The notes beneath the pieces were generated by a model. That model had not been told where the DNA came from and did not search any database. It saw nothing but the letters and a program-made list of their open reading frames with translations. From the NCBI GenBank assembly GCA_003116995.1, contig BDSL01000048.1, forward strand, positions 372,001 through 436,000: a DNA stretch of 64,000 nt, given 5' to 3'. Below, piece after piece: positions 41,369 to 53,785 of this stretch; positions within the stretch are counted from its first letter, which is position 1; the number at the start of each line of letters is the position of its first letter. The position numbers and the translations under genes were made by a program. This DNA comes from Yamagishiella unicocca (Eukaryota; Chlorophyta; Chlorophyceae; Chlamydomonadales; Volvocaceae).

Positions 41369-44005
41369 CTGCACCGCAGTCGCAACAGGTGCACGTTACA
41401 TTAACTATTTGAAGGCGTCTAGCGCCGGAGCGTTAGGTGCAGGAAGCAGCACTAACGGTCTCTCCGTGGAGGGGCTCCAAGACGTGGACACTCACCGCTG
41501 CCTGGGCTCTGGATCGTCTTAAGAACGACGTTACAGAGATCCTAAATTCGGCCCAGCTAGGCATCATAAGGACTGTGGCGAAGCGCCCACAACTCCACAA
41601 AGAATAATGGCCCGTTACAGCCACCACCTGCTGAAGCACCCCCAGCAGATATCTTAATTTGCACGGCCTATATAATAAAATACAGCTGGTTGATACCGCG
41701 TCAAGAGGGTTATGGTGCGACGATGGGTCGGCTTTGTGCCTGAGTGCGCTGAATGGACTTCCACTCTACAATGCTGCAATTCCTATGAGGAGCGCCGCAG
41801 AACATTCGTAATGCCCCAAGCAAAGTGTCCGCACTTAGCGTAAACTTGTATTGATGGGGCGTGGTCATCCATAATTCCATATACGTTCAACCAGTACTGC
41901 AAGAATCTCGTCCTTCGATTTGGCTCAATCCTTATAACTGTGACATTCTCAATAATGATTAGCAAGATGGTAAGACAAAGTCTTCATGCCTGAACCTTTG
42001 GCCATGGCGACTGTGGGACTATTCGCCGGTTATGAAAGCGTGTTCGTTACCGTACGCTGCCCGAGTTCATCTTCTCGAAAAATAAACATACTTGCACATG
42101 AACACAATATTATGATACTGATTTCTCTGGAAACATCAAATTTGGATGTATTGCACCGATCGCCGGCCTACTGCTTCATACATCTGGAGGCGGCTTTCGG
42201 CCATAAGCCTATACAGAAGAAACCCAGCGAGTGGGAGAAACCCATCTCAGTTTTATTAATCTTCGCGCTTGCCTGGCACTTCGCGTGAAATTCCGGCATC
42301 AGTTCTCACAAAAGGTCCGAGGTCAGGTATGGTGGGCAGGCGCGTTCCGAGGATTTGCAATGCTATAATGAGGTAACGATATGTTTTTCCGCAAAAAGTT
42401 TCTGCGTCGATTAGGTGGAATCGCGTTGTAACATCAGCACGGTACATAGCGAATCCGTTAACGAAATGTACATCTGGGCACGTCGCAGGGACCCCCAAAA
42501 TGCTTGATTTTTCCCTTTATTTCCGGAAAACTACCCGTTGCACTTACCCGTCGGGGTGAGGCTTGACGTACAAGCAAGAACCGTTTATGCCGATACGATG
42601 GTATTTGCCCACCCCCCACTGTTGAATCCCTTGCAGCTTTGGTCGGCAGTGCATTTCGTAAATTCGTCCGCACCAAAATTTCCATTATCGTTGCCACCAT
42701 GTTCTACATCAGGCTTGGCGGTGTATCCAGTACGCCCCTTGCACATCGCAAGCAGCAGTGCGGTGCAACACGTGTAACAGAACCGGCACGGTATGCTCAG
42801 GTATGCTCGAGACTCAGCAGGCGGAGGCAGGCCTAGGGATATAGCAACCTGCACTTGTTTTGCCGCCCTTCCGTCGGGCGATGGCTGGAGGATGCACGCT
42901 TATTATTATAAGACAAGCAAACGGGTAGGCGTGCGTGGCACAGAAACTGGCGCAATCTGTTGCTGCTGTTTGTTTGATGGCGCCAGAGTTGATGCGCCGT
43001 GCCTAGTGCCTAGTGAAAATTGTGGTCACTGTAACATTTTGCATACCGCCTTCAGTAGTCCTACCGTGCCGCTACCTCAACGGTATTGGAGTGCAACCGT
43101 CATTGTTGCATGAAAGGGCTGTCTAAGGGGAAACGGCACGAAACGGCGTTTGTTTTTGCCGTACAACCTGGTCACTGAACTTATGGCGCGCGAGATAACT
43201 TGGTTAAATATTTCATAATTATAAGACGATACAGCGTCGTCAAGCCCGGGCAAACCCAGGACAATAAGATAGGGGGGCCCATGTCCGTGGCCACATTATA
43301 CGAGAGCCGGGGCTAAACCCAGCAGACGCCCCAAAGGCACAGGAGCACAGACACGCCGGTCAACGTCAGGACAAGCAGGGGTTGGGGAGAGATGTGGGGA
43401 AGAACTAGAACACAGCGGGTGCACCGACCGGCTCTGCTCGTCACCCTTCCCCGTTGTTTCGTGCAGGGTGTGCGTTTCGTTCTGTGGTGCCTGGCGGCCG
43501 TGGAATTTGTTGGGCTACGGCTTATCTCGCTTAGTGGCCGCTGTTCGGGCAGGGTGGCGCCTCTGTGGCTTTCAGGGCTTTCTCGTGCCCTTCAACTTAG
43601 GCATGCGCGCTGCCTCCGCCCGCACGCCATGCCTTATAAGGTCCCTCCTTTTCCAGACACACGCCGTATCTTCTCTCACGCAGTGCGCCCCCTACCCATA
43701 TCGATCGTCTGCGGGAAGTGACCTCTTCCCGCACCACCCTAATAACCCGCCTTCATCTGGCCCAAATACACCCGCCCTGCCAAGCGGCCTGGCTCGTCCC
43801 GACACGAACACAGCGTGTCGTCCCACGGTCGCACCAGCCGCCATGAAAATGCCCCAGTCGTGGCTGCCGTACCATAGCTGAGCTGTAGCAACGTTTCCGA
43901 AGAGGAATCACCTCGTTTACGATGCTGCTTGCCTGCCGCCGCCTCGCCCTTCGCCGCTGCCGGTCACCACCGCCGAGCAACAAATTCCCCGACTTCTGCG
44001 CTGCG
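41369..44005. other. Spacer between copy D and the GCP6-like gene
   Basis: About 2.6 kb. It should contain the promoter and any first exon of copy D at its left and the 3' UTR of the GCP6-like gene at its right. A family 1 repeat fragment lies at 43230-43420. Plus-strand open frames at 43392-43881 have no recognisable homology and no splice-supported extension, so they are not called. Local base composition rises sharply in G+C to the right of about 43.4 kb. Confidence 0.45.
43230..43420 (+). repeat. Dispersed repeat fragment, family 1
   Basis: Contains ACCCAGGACAATAAG, GGGGGGCCCATGTCC and AGCAGACGCCCCAAAGGC. It is the best preserved of three related fragments (with 7850-8060 inverted and 19780-20095). 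Confidence 0.45.
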
Positions 44006-47000
44006 CTACATCCCCAGCCGCTCCCCGGCTCCTTCCAAGTACATCCGAAAGGGTTCGCAGGTCAGCACCGCCGCCACCTCACCCAGCAGGCCCCCGCTGC
44101 TGTCTCCGGAGCGGCGCAGCGCGGCGTGCAGCGAGCCCATCGCCCGACCCAGCCGCGCCTCACATGCCACCACGTGTGCCCAGAGCTCGTCCAAGTCCAG
44201 CGCCACCGGCGCTGCATCCATGACCCCTTCCAGCGGCCCCTTACCATCCGCTCCCGATCCGCCGCCGCTGGCGGAGCCGGCCGGGGCCACTTTGCCGGCA
44301 CCCGTCTGGATGGGGCGGCTGACAGACGAAAGAACCGGCGACACGGTGAGTTGGCGCGGTGCCGCTGACAGGGCCTCGGTGCTGGTGACCTGCCCTTCAA
44401 GCGCGGTCAGAGCACGGCGGAGCACGGTTGCCAGCGCGTGGGTGCACTGCAGCGCCTCCATGAGCGGAGCGCCGGGCGGCTGCGTGGTGGTGGTCGTGGT
44501 GGTGGTCATGGTGGTGGTCATGGTGGTGGCGATGGAGGGCGCTACGGCGCCCCTGCTGACCGGAGCGGTGGCGGCGGTGGCGGGGTCGGGTGGCGCCAGT
44601 TCTGATGGCGGCAGCATGCACACCTGCCGCGCCGAGTCCAGGTACCTGCCCGATTAGGTAACACACGGCGTGGCTTAGAAAAGCATTTTGACACACGACA
44701 AAGACAAACCGGAAGCCTAATATAGCGGGGCGGGGCAGAGGGTCTGTGGCCGCCGGCACGGCTGGCACGGCCGGTTGTGTCGGAGCCACGAAGCCTATGG
44801 GACTGGGGCCACTGCTCTCTTGTCAGCTCGGCCGACCCACTCAAACGACGGAACGGACGGATGCGTGTATGTACGACTCGCATTGCGGGCCCACGGCCCA
44901 CCTGTTGTGCGCCGCCCTCATTTGGACGACGTCCTGCGCTGCGGGGCCCTGCAGCGCCGAAACCAGGCCCTCCCAGCAGCGCCCCTGGAGCTCCACCTGC
45001 GTCGTTTTTGTTTTTGGGACGGGCGGACAGCTGCTTCAGCTTGCGAGGGTGCGGAGCCTCCTGCAGGGCACTCCTTGGACGAGCACGAACCGGATCACCC
45101 TCCTTCCCCCGCCCGGTACCCTCCTCCCACCTGAAGGTGTTGAACCAGGAGCGTCACCACTTGCGACGCCGCCTGCGGGGAGAAACCGAAGACCGGCCGA
45201 CGTGGCGATGGGGCCGGGAGGCGCTCAGGGGACAGGCACGCAGATACAGTCACGTTTCTGAAGACGTCGACAAACGAAGAACCCAACATCGGCACATAAA
45301 CGGTACTTCCTGTACCGCCAACAAACGACCCTCCCTCCCTCCACGTCCACAAACGGACGCGTCGTACACATGCGCCAGCCCATTTAGCCCCGCTGACCGC
45401 ACTTACCTGGAGCCACAACCGCGCCAGCGCCAGGCGCTTCAGCCACAGCGGGTGCACCCGACCGGCTCCCCGGCTCCGCCTGGAGCCCAGCTCTGCAGCC
45501 ACCAGCGGGCTGGGGGCTGCGTTGAGACGTGACCAGCAGGCCGCCAGCACCGAGCCGGCGCATCGCACCCGCATGAGCAGGCTGAAGATGTCGGCGTAGC
45601 TGTGCAGGCAGTCAGGCGTGATGACGGCGTCCAGAGGCCTGGGAACCTGGGGGCGGGCAGGAGCAGCGGAGCAGAGCAGGGCAGGGGGGTCGCGGCGTGG
45701 GGCCGCAGCCGAGTGGCAGGAGGGTCGAAGGCTTGGAAACATAGCAGGAGCCATGCGGTGCTCGTGGTGGTGGGTGGCTCGGTGCGCCGAGTGGGCAGCG
45801 AGTCAGCGCGGACTGAGGGCTGCGTGACTCCCCGCCTAACAGGACACAGGCGACGACTGGGTGACAAGGCAAGCGTCGTCCGTGCAAGTCTGGTCCGAAA
45901 GCCGTGGAACCGTGGAACCCGTCCTAGGGTTTAGATGTTTTTCATTTGCGTTACGGTTTAGGGTTTAGTCCATACTCGGCGTGTGCCAGTGCGCCACTCG
46001 GGTGGACGCCGCACCCTCACCTGGCAGGTCACAAGCATGACGTCGGAAGCGAAGAAGCCTCCAGTGCCCAGGCTGCGCCTTGGTGCGGACCGCACGCCCA
46101 GCAGGTGAGCCACCGTCACCACGTCAGCCCCGCGGCGGCGCTGTGACCCGCGGGTCGCAGCCTGCGAGGGCCCGTCCGCGTCCGCAGCCTGCGCCCTGCC
46201 GTCGCCGCCCACGCTCCCACGCCGGCGGCTGGGGGCGCCTGCCGGTATGAGGCTGCATCCCTGGAGCGCCTCGTCCAGCATGGCGCGCAACTCGGCTGTG
46301 GACGGCGGTGCGTGCGGCCGCGCCTCCACTCGCCGCGTCAGTGAGTCCGCCAGCGTTGCCGCCACGTCGCCGGCCTCACAGAAGAAGAAGCGGCTGGGCG
46401 AGGAGGGAGACCGTGTGGTGGAGGAAGGGGCTGTTGGCGTATGCTGACAGGTGACGCAAAGCGGTGCCAGGCGGCGGGACGGGGGGCAGGGGGCCCGGCA
46501 CGGACGGTGAAGGCATGGGGCCGCGTTCAGCGAGCGCTCAGCAATTTGATCCTCAGCAATGTCCTCCTCAGCAATGTGACCCTCAGCAATGGCATCAACA
46601 AAGCACACTCTACCTCCCAGTCCGCGTGCCGCATGCCGTACCTCAGCGCCATGCAAAACTGCACCAGCCGGTACTCGTGGACCAGCACGTGCCACACCGC
46701 GCGGGTCGTCAGACGGTAATGCGCCAGTACGGAGCCGTACAAGCAGGTTTGTACGGCGACGCCAACTGGCGCGTACGCCAGGTCTTCAGACACCGAGCCC
46801 AACCGCCCTCGAGCAGCAGCATCGGCAGCGGCTGTGCCGTCAGCGCGGTCGGCTTCCGGACCCGACGGCGGCATCAGGCGCGGGGTTTCAGAGAAAAAGT
46901 CGTGGTGAAGCTGTGTGGTGTCAGTCGCGATGCGCGATGGCGAGCCGTGCATACGCTGTGCGACCCGTGGGTCTCTAAGGTACGTTCGGAGCAGCGCCTT

Positions 47001-50000
47001 GACCGGGCTGTCAGCGGCGCCCGCAACGAAAGGCGGCTGTGAATGCAGCGGCATGGCCGAAGCCATTGGGCCCCAGGCGGGCGCGGCATCATACACGGCG
47101 GCCTGGGGCGCCTTCCACAGCGCCCGCCGTCTCTGCGCTCGGCCGCTCCCCGGCAGCGTGTCCTCATCCGCTCCCGCCACGTCAGTAGACGGCAACCGCT
47201 GGACAACCGCCTCCTGTTGCCGCACAACGGCCTGTTGCCGCGGGCGAAGCGCCCCGCGGCCGCCGATCGCCCCGCCGCCGCCAACGCCGCCCTCCGTCTG
47301 CTGCCGCAGCACCGCCTGGTCCTGAGAGCCCATACCCCAGGCTTGCAAGGGCTGCGAAAGAGACGAGCCCACCGCGCCCGGCCCCCCAGCCACAAGGGCC
47401 GAAGCAGAGGCAGCCCCCAGTCCCGCAGCACTGCTGTCCGGTTGCGCCCAGCGGCGGCGCGAGTTGCGGCTGTGCAGCTGCAGGAGCAAGCCGCCCGAAG
47501 CCACGCGACCCGAGCTGCCAGCGCGAAGGTTCGCGGAGCGGGAGGGCATGTAGCCCCGGGGCTGCTGCGCCGCCCGGCCGCCCCGCTCGGACAGGCCTCC
47601 AGGCGAGGGCGGCCGAAAGCCGGCGCCGGCGCCAGCGCCGGCCCGGCCCCATCCATCCATCTGGCCCGCCGCGCCCAGCGCTCCGAAACCCGCCTCGGCG
47701 CCATCACCCCACGATCGCCCCACAGAGGACGGGGGTGAGAACAGGGCGCCGAAGAAGCCAGCGCCAGTGCCGGACAGGCCCCGCTTCGCGCCGGCGTGAA
47801 CCACGGGTCGTTGCGCGCCGTACTGGTTGGGCTTTGGAGTCGGCGTGCCGCCGCCGTCGCTGGCGCGTGCTCTTAGGGCTGGTGAGGCCGGGGCCCCCGG
47901 CGCGCCGCTGAGGGGCCACTGCGGTCCGACCGACGGCCCTGAGTCGTGGTAGGTACTCCGGCGCGGACGCACGGCCGCAGCGGGGGGGCTGGCGTCAGGG
48001 CTGGAGGGCGGCGGCGACGCCGTGCCGTCGGCAGCAGCCGAGACGCGGACGTGCAGCTGCTGGGCACTTCGAGGTGACTGGGAGGGGGAGGCCGCATCGG
48101 GCAGCCCGCTCTGCAACTGCTGCTGTGCGATGGGGCTGGCCCCACCATCGTTGTCCGCCTCGTCGGCTGCGGCTATCGTTGCCTGTGCCTCCGGGGGCGC
48201 TTGTTCGCCGGGGGGGCCGGGCTCGCGCGCCTGCTGCTGGGGCCCACCGAGCGCGGTGCCCTTCGTGTCCCGCGCCGCGGCTACCAACCCCTGCAGCTCC
48301 GACAGCTCTTCCGCCTCGATGCCCTGTCGCGTGACAGAGGCAGGGCGGCGGAGTGGGAATCCATAGGGGGGGCGAGGCGGCAAGAGCGGCGCGGTCAGTG
48401 CGGCTACCGCCCCATCCCATCGTAGTGCGGCCTGAACCTACCGACGCCCTTCGGCTCTGCTTCAGGACAGGCACCCTACAGGGTGTCCTCACAGCACCAC
48501 CAGTCCGCGAGTAAGGACCCCCAGGGGGGCCCAAGCTGCGCAACGGAACCGCGAGCAGTGGTGGCTTGCACGTGCACCGTCGTCGTACGCCACGTCATCG
48601 ACTCCACACCACCACACCACACCGCCACGCGCACCTGCCACAGGAGGCGCCGCCTCGCCGCCAGCGCCATCCTCGCCTCCCTCCACTCACACCGCCTTAG
48701 CCGCGCCGCCGCCTCCGCCGCCCGCTCGTCAGCGCCCAGCACGCCCGCCGCCATTGCGCTCCCGCCCTCACTGTACGACGCGCCTCCGTACGACGCTCTC
48801 AGCCGCGCCAGCTCCGCCGCCAGCGCCGCCGCCGCCTCATTGTGCTCTCGCAGGACCATTTCCATCGCGGCCGCCTGGTCCTCCGCGATGCGCCTCTCCC
48901 GCTCCGCCCGCGCCCTGGCCGCCCGCTCGTCAAGCGCCTGCCGCTGCTCTGCGAGCAGCCGGGCTCGCGCCAGGCGCCGCTCCTCCGCCGCCGCGGCCTT
49001 GACCGCCCTGGCGGCCTCCTCCACAGCCAGGGCCTCCTGCGCTGCCACCAGGGCCCGCTGGTCGGCTGCGTCCACCGCCGCCTGGCGCCGTCGATCCAGC
49101 AGGTTGAGCAGGCTGGACAGCTCCGAATCCCGGGCGGTGGCTGCGGCGGCCGCAGCCTCGGAGAGCTGTGATGTGACACAAGGCGAGGTGAAGGCGGCAA
49201 GGAGGGCCGAGGGACATCTCAGGAGAGAGGGAGAGAGCCCGGGATGCTTGCCGGGCGCTGGTTCATACACCAATTCCCATCGATGAGCACATGCCACTCA
49301 TGCCACTACGGTGCATTGGCTCGTCGAATACTTTACAGAACACGGGCGGGTGCTGTCACCCCGCCCAACACGCACCTGCTGCAGCGCCTGCAGCCCGAAC
49401 ACCAGCGGGTAGTGGAACTCGTCACCGCCAATGGTGCCGCCCCCGGGGCCCGCCGACGCGCCCGCGGCGCCCAGGCCGCCTTCGCCTCCGCTGCCGCCCA
49501 GCAGCCCCACCGAGGGCGGTGCGGTAAGCACCGCTGTCCGGTCGCCGCTGCCACTCCAGCCCCCGGCGGCCGCTGCCGCCGCTGAGGAGGGAGGCGCCAG
49601 CGTCTCATTGTATTGCTGCGCGATGAGTCGCGCCTCCTCGGCCTGCAGGAGGGTAGGACCCGCAGTGGGCAGTGGGTCTGACTGAGAGGAAACCTGGTGG
49701 GGAGCCGGGGGCAACGATGAAAGCTGTTCCGGCTGCGTCCTCGGCACCTCCACATGTAAACACACGAAGGGAATGTCCTGTCCTTCAGTGATGACCCAAA
49801 TGAACAAAAACCTGCACACACAGTATCGTCATCGCCACCATCATCATTTTTATCATCTAGCGTGATGACCCAAATGAACAAAACATGCACATAGTATCAT
49901 CATCACCACCAGCAGCATCATTATCATCATCTAGCTCGTCTGCTTTATCCGTCGTGGAAGCGGAAGGGGTGGCGCACCTCGGCTGCCGCCATCCTCCGTA

Positions 50001-53000
50001 TCCGCCCGGCGATGTCGCCCAGCTCCTCGCTCAGGTCCTCCAGTAGCCGCATCTGCAGCCCGGCGGCAGCCAGCAGCCGCTGCAGCGGGGAGGCGAATGC
50101 CGGCGGCGCCGGGGGGCTCGGAACGGAGGGGCCGCCGGTGGCGGCGACGTCGGCGTTCACCGCGCCGCCCTCTACGGGGTCGTACATCCACGCCCTCACG
50201 CGGCGGAGGTACGGCGTGCAGGCGGCGGTGAGGAGGAGCCTCAGTAAGGGCGTCTTCGCGTGGTCGGTCTGTGGCGGGGCCGCAGAGGGGTTGGGCGGGT
50301 GGGTGGGTGGGTGGGTGGGTGGGTGGGCGAGGAAGTGCCGTGCCTACCAGCAGCACTGGACGGCCGCCCTGCGACAGCCACGCAACGAGAGAGCGACGCC
50401 GAGGAACCGTCACGCACCTGCAGGAGCGTGCCGTACAACCGGTCCAGGAGGTCCGGCCCCTGCGGAAAGCCGTACACCTGCCACAGCGACGGCGCGATCG
50501 CAGGCACGCGCGCGCCGTAGCGGGCCGCTCCTCCTTCCTCACGGCGGAAGGTCCGGCCCCGGGTCGCCGCCCCCTGCGGCGGGATCCACGCTGGATCCGG
50601 AACGCACATGCAAACGTCCGCCAGGCGCTGCAGGTGGATCCTCAGCGGCGCCAGGCACAGGAACAGCCCCAGCATGCCGCCGCCGATGCCGCCGCCTGCA
50701 CCCGCGACGCCGCCTGCACCGCCCAGGCTACCTGCGCCAGCGGGTCCTGCGCTCGGCGACGCTGAGTGGTGCGATCCGCCGCCGCTGCTGAAGGCTTTGC
50801 TGCCGCCTGCACTGCCGGAGACTCCTGCTCTGGCCGCGGACCCTGTCGGCTGGGCTGTCTTGAGCCCCGTCCGGTGCGTCGCCGCCAGCTCCTGCGGGGG
50901 AGGGAGCCCGGGGCAGCAGCATCGACCGACACGCGCTGTAACGCCTCGCTTCGCTTTGCTTCGCTCCGCTTCGCTTTGCTTCGCTCCGCTTCGCTTTGCT
51001 TCGCTCCGCTTCGCTTTGCTTCGCTCCGCTTCGCTTTGCTTCGCTTCGCTCCGCTGCCTAATGCAATTCCGCGCTGGATTTTGTAGCCCATGCTTGGCGT
51101 GAGGTTGCGTCGCGAGCCGGCGCGCACGCGACAGCAAGTGTAGCAGCCTTGGGACGGCCCCAGCGAACGCCCCCAGGTCCCTGGTACCCTGGCTACCCCA
51201 GGGGCCTGTGCAAGGCGCAAGCCGCGGAACGCACCTGCAGCTCCTGGTCGTACAGTGCGAGCAGCTCGCGTACGGCATCAGAAAAGGCCTCGAGCGCCTC
51301 GTCGTGCTGGCCCAATCCGCCGTGGGCGGCGGCGCCGTGAGTGCCGTACGTGCCGTACGTGCCGTAGGCCGCCACGAAGTTGCCCAGCCGCAGGCGAAGC
51401 TCGCCGGTCTCGCACAGCTGGGAGAGCAGCAGGCGCTGGCTTGCGAGGCGAATGCAGTGAGACCTGGGACACACGACAGGGCACGCGGCGGCGGACGTTA
51501 GCCTGCAGGCTTCCTGAATTCGTTCAGATCTGTAAAACGCCCTGAAAATGCACCACGCTTTTAGCAGCAGCGCGGAAAGGCAACTGGCTTTGCGTAGCGC
51601 GGAGGCCTGGACTGGCCGGCGCACTCACCTCACGACACCGCCGCGGAGCATCCACAGCGCCGAAGCCACTCCCTGGAGCGCCATCACCGCCACGTCGTAC
51701 AACAGTACCTCGTCCTCCGCGATGCTGCGTGCGGCCACGTGGGCGGGGGCCGCCGCGAGAGCCTGGATCCCGGGGGCCAGGCACGGAGGCAACATGCCGG
51801 AGCCCCCGGGGGCCCCCGCCGCACCTCCAGCTGCTATCCACCCGCTTGCTTGTTGCGCCGGGGCTGGCTGGTGGGCCCGGCACCAGGTGGCGGCACCAGC
51901 TGCCATAGGCTGAAAAGCCAGCGCCGGTCCCTGCTGCTGCTGCTGCTGGGCTAGTCCTGCGGACGGCGGTGGCGGCAGCACGCTGCCCGCGGTGCGGTCC
52001 ATCTCAACGCCCAGAGCCGCGAGGGCGAAGGGTGCCGGGACGTCAGCGGGTTCGGAGAAGGAGCGGCCGTCCGCGTCCGGCCCCCTGCCAACGTCTGCGC
52101 TGTTGCCTGAGGCGGCCTCGGCGGCAGCCGCCTCAGCCACCGGAAGCCGGAAGCACTCGGACTGGGTGCTGCTGAGGCGGAGGAGCAGCGGGTTGATGTG
52201 GCCGAAGCGCGTATGCACCAGGGCCTGCTGCAGGGGCCCGAGCAGCAACGGCATCACGCTGGACACCTCCCTTGCCGCCGTCGCGCCAGCAGCAGCCGCA
52301 TGCTCTGCGCCAGCAGCGCCAATCCTACAAGACTGTGACGGCTGCGTGCTGTTTGCCACCAGGGCCAGACTGCCTCCCGCAGCTGTTCCGCCCAGCGACT
52401 GGCCGCTACGACCCCAGTGTTGCCACAGGTCCCGACACAGGAGGTCGTCGAGGGGCGCGCCGAAGGACGGCTCCAGGGGCAGTCCGGCCGTGTCGCGAAA
52501 TGGGAACCACCCGGTTGCTGCTGCTGGCGGGTTCCCGCCAGCAGGCAGCAGCGCCAGAGTCCCCGCTACAGGTGTATCGAAGCTGGTTGCTTCTGGCCCC
52601 TTGGCAGCGGTGTCGAATGCTGAAGGCGGCTGCGGAGAGCGAGGTGAAGTGCCTGGCTCTGGAGCAGCCCAGTCGGGCGGCCGCGGCGGGGGCTGCAACC
52701 GCAGACGCCGGCCAACGGGCATGCCATCGAAGGCTTGGGCTGCAGCGGCGCCGCTGAGGGGCTTGCTGCTGCCGGCTGCGAGGCTTGCTGGTTGCGACTG
52801 GCTGGCGGAGAGGACGTTGGCGGTAGCTGGGACGCCGTCGCCGCCAAAACTGCGGGCCTCGCCGCTGCCGTTTCCTAGGCCCCGGATGTGAAGCAGGAGT
52901 GTTACCAGACGGGCAACCACGTCGGCATTGGCGCCACTGGCCTGCATCCTGCAGGTCGATGCGAAAAAACGTCACGCGTGTTTCGTACAAGTGTGTGCCC

Positions 53001-53785
53001 TGAAGGTACGGAAGCTGCTGCAATGTAGGAGATGGCAGCGTGGATAAAATTTTGGTGCTTAGTCACCATCGTCGTCGTGCAACTGTGAGTTTGGGGACTA
53101 GCTAGGGAGCCTCCACTCCGCTTACTGTTGCTGCAGGTCTGAGAGCTCGTCCAGCCTCCACGACAACCTGGCGGCCGTACCATGTCTCCCCTCCGCGCGG
53201 AGGCGCAGAAGCTCCTGCGCATTCAGAAGGAGATGCCCGACAGCAGGATGGAAAGAGGTGGCCAGAATCCAGCGCTTCAGACAACACTGTGGGGCCTGGT
53301 TCGCGGCCAGGCACACGCACTATCTGACGACGTAAAATTTCCAGTTGCCCGCGCTGCTACTACCGGGCTTGCTGGGCGTTTACTGCTTGAGCACGTGACG
53401 TGGCTTGTGACAACATTCCCAGAAGAAGGGCCTGGATGGCCAGCTGCAGCATCCGCCTCATGCCCTAGAATGCCGAGCACGCCTTGGCTGCTTACCGCTG
53501 CTGCCGCCTGGGCGTTCACGATGGGCTGGGACTCCTCAGAGACGTCGTGGTATGGCTCCTGCAGACCGCCCCGACAAAACCCCAGCGTCTAGGTTTACGT
53601 GTGAGGTAATAGGCGACTAGGGGACGGCGCAGCGTGCTAACCTCGCCGGTATCGAGCAGGGTGGCGTACGCAGCTGTCCGCAGGCGTCGGTGCAGTGCCG
53701 ACGGGGCGGCATTGCTGTCGGGGTCCCCCGCAGCGCGTTGAGCAAGGCGCCAGACGTTCCAATAGATCGAACACGATGAGGACAT
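44006..53785 (-). CDS. TUBGCP6-like: Gamma-tubulin complex component, GCP6-like
   Basis: Structural subunit of the gamma-tubulin ring complex that nucleates microtubules at basal bodies/centrosomes (known for the family). Exons: 53785-53642, 53558-53496, 53214-53126, 52948-51629, 51463-51235, 50891-50418, 50268-49978, 49681-49376, 49165-48635, 48323-46642, 46393-46021, 45646-45407, 45172-45131, 44996-44902, 44645-44006 (stop TAG); 2172 residues, in frame throughout. The Spc97/98 N-terminal fold spans about 500-860 (LALYDQELQ; PLRIHLQRLADVC; LLTAACTPYLRRVRAWMYDP). A charged Arg/Glu/Ala coiled coil is at about 980-1110. A low-complexity insert covers about 1150-1640. The C-terminal fold spans about 1650-1960 (LAHYRLTTRAVWHVLVHEY; RFFFCEAGDVAATLADSL; VPRPLDAVITPDCLHSYADI; QMRAAHNRYLDSARQVC). 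A coiled coil plus long insert between the two folds favours GCP6 over GCP5, which remains the alternative. Start ATG 53785 opens the first recognised exon; an earlier exon is possible. Confidence 0.85.
44482..44538 (-). repeat. Threonine-coding GGT/CAT repeat inside the GCP6-like CDS
   Basis: Runs of GGTGGTGGTCAT on the plus strand encode a Thr/Met-rich tract (TTTTMTTTMTTT pattern reversed) in the C-terminal exon. Length polymorphism is expected. Confidence 0.8.
50288..50328 (+). repeat. GGGT repeat, G-quadruplex-prone
   Basis: Eight or so consecutive GGGT units on the plus strand (C-rich on the coding strand), in the 149-base intron just upstream of the 50268-49978 exon of the GCP6-like gene. 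It forms the pyrimidine-rich region before that intron's acceptor. Confidence 0.8.
50943..51052. repeat. CTTCGCTTTG/CTTCGCTCCG tandem repeat in GCP6-like intron
   Basis: Alternating CTTCGCTTTG and CTTCGCTCCG decamers over about 110 bases, giving a higher-order unit of 20, in intron 50892-51234. All six frames are open across much of it because the unit lacks stops; these frames are not genes. Confidence 0.85.

Noticed and set aside
43392..43881. Overlapping plus-strand open frames in the spacer before the GCP6-like gene
   Set aside because: No recognisable domain, no paralog in the window and no splice-supported neighbours. They could be 3' UTR antisense or chance.
46614..46641. Donor GTAGAG after DADWE-type sequence at 46614 as the end of the large GCP6-like exon
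   Set aside because: The donor GTACGG at 46641 gives the phase needed for the next exon and joins FCMALS to RFFFCEAGDV as expected for the family; the later donor would break the conserved block.
48483..49286. 267-codon plus-strand open frame
   Set aside because: Antisense of the coiled-coil exon 49165-48635, with Ala/Ser/Arg-rich shadow composition.
51992..52891. 299-codon plus-strand open frame opposite the large GCP6-like exon
   Set aside because: It is a GC-rich antisense shadow of the 52948-51629 exon. The minus-strand frame has GCP-like sequence (EDEVLLYDVAVMALQG) and fits the splice phases.
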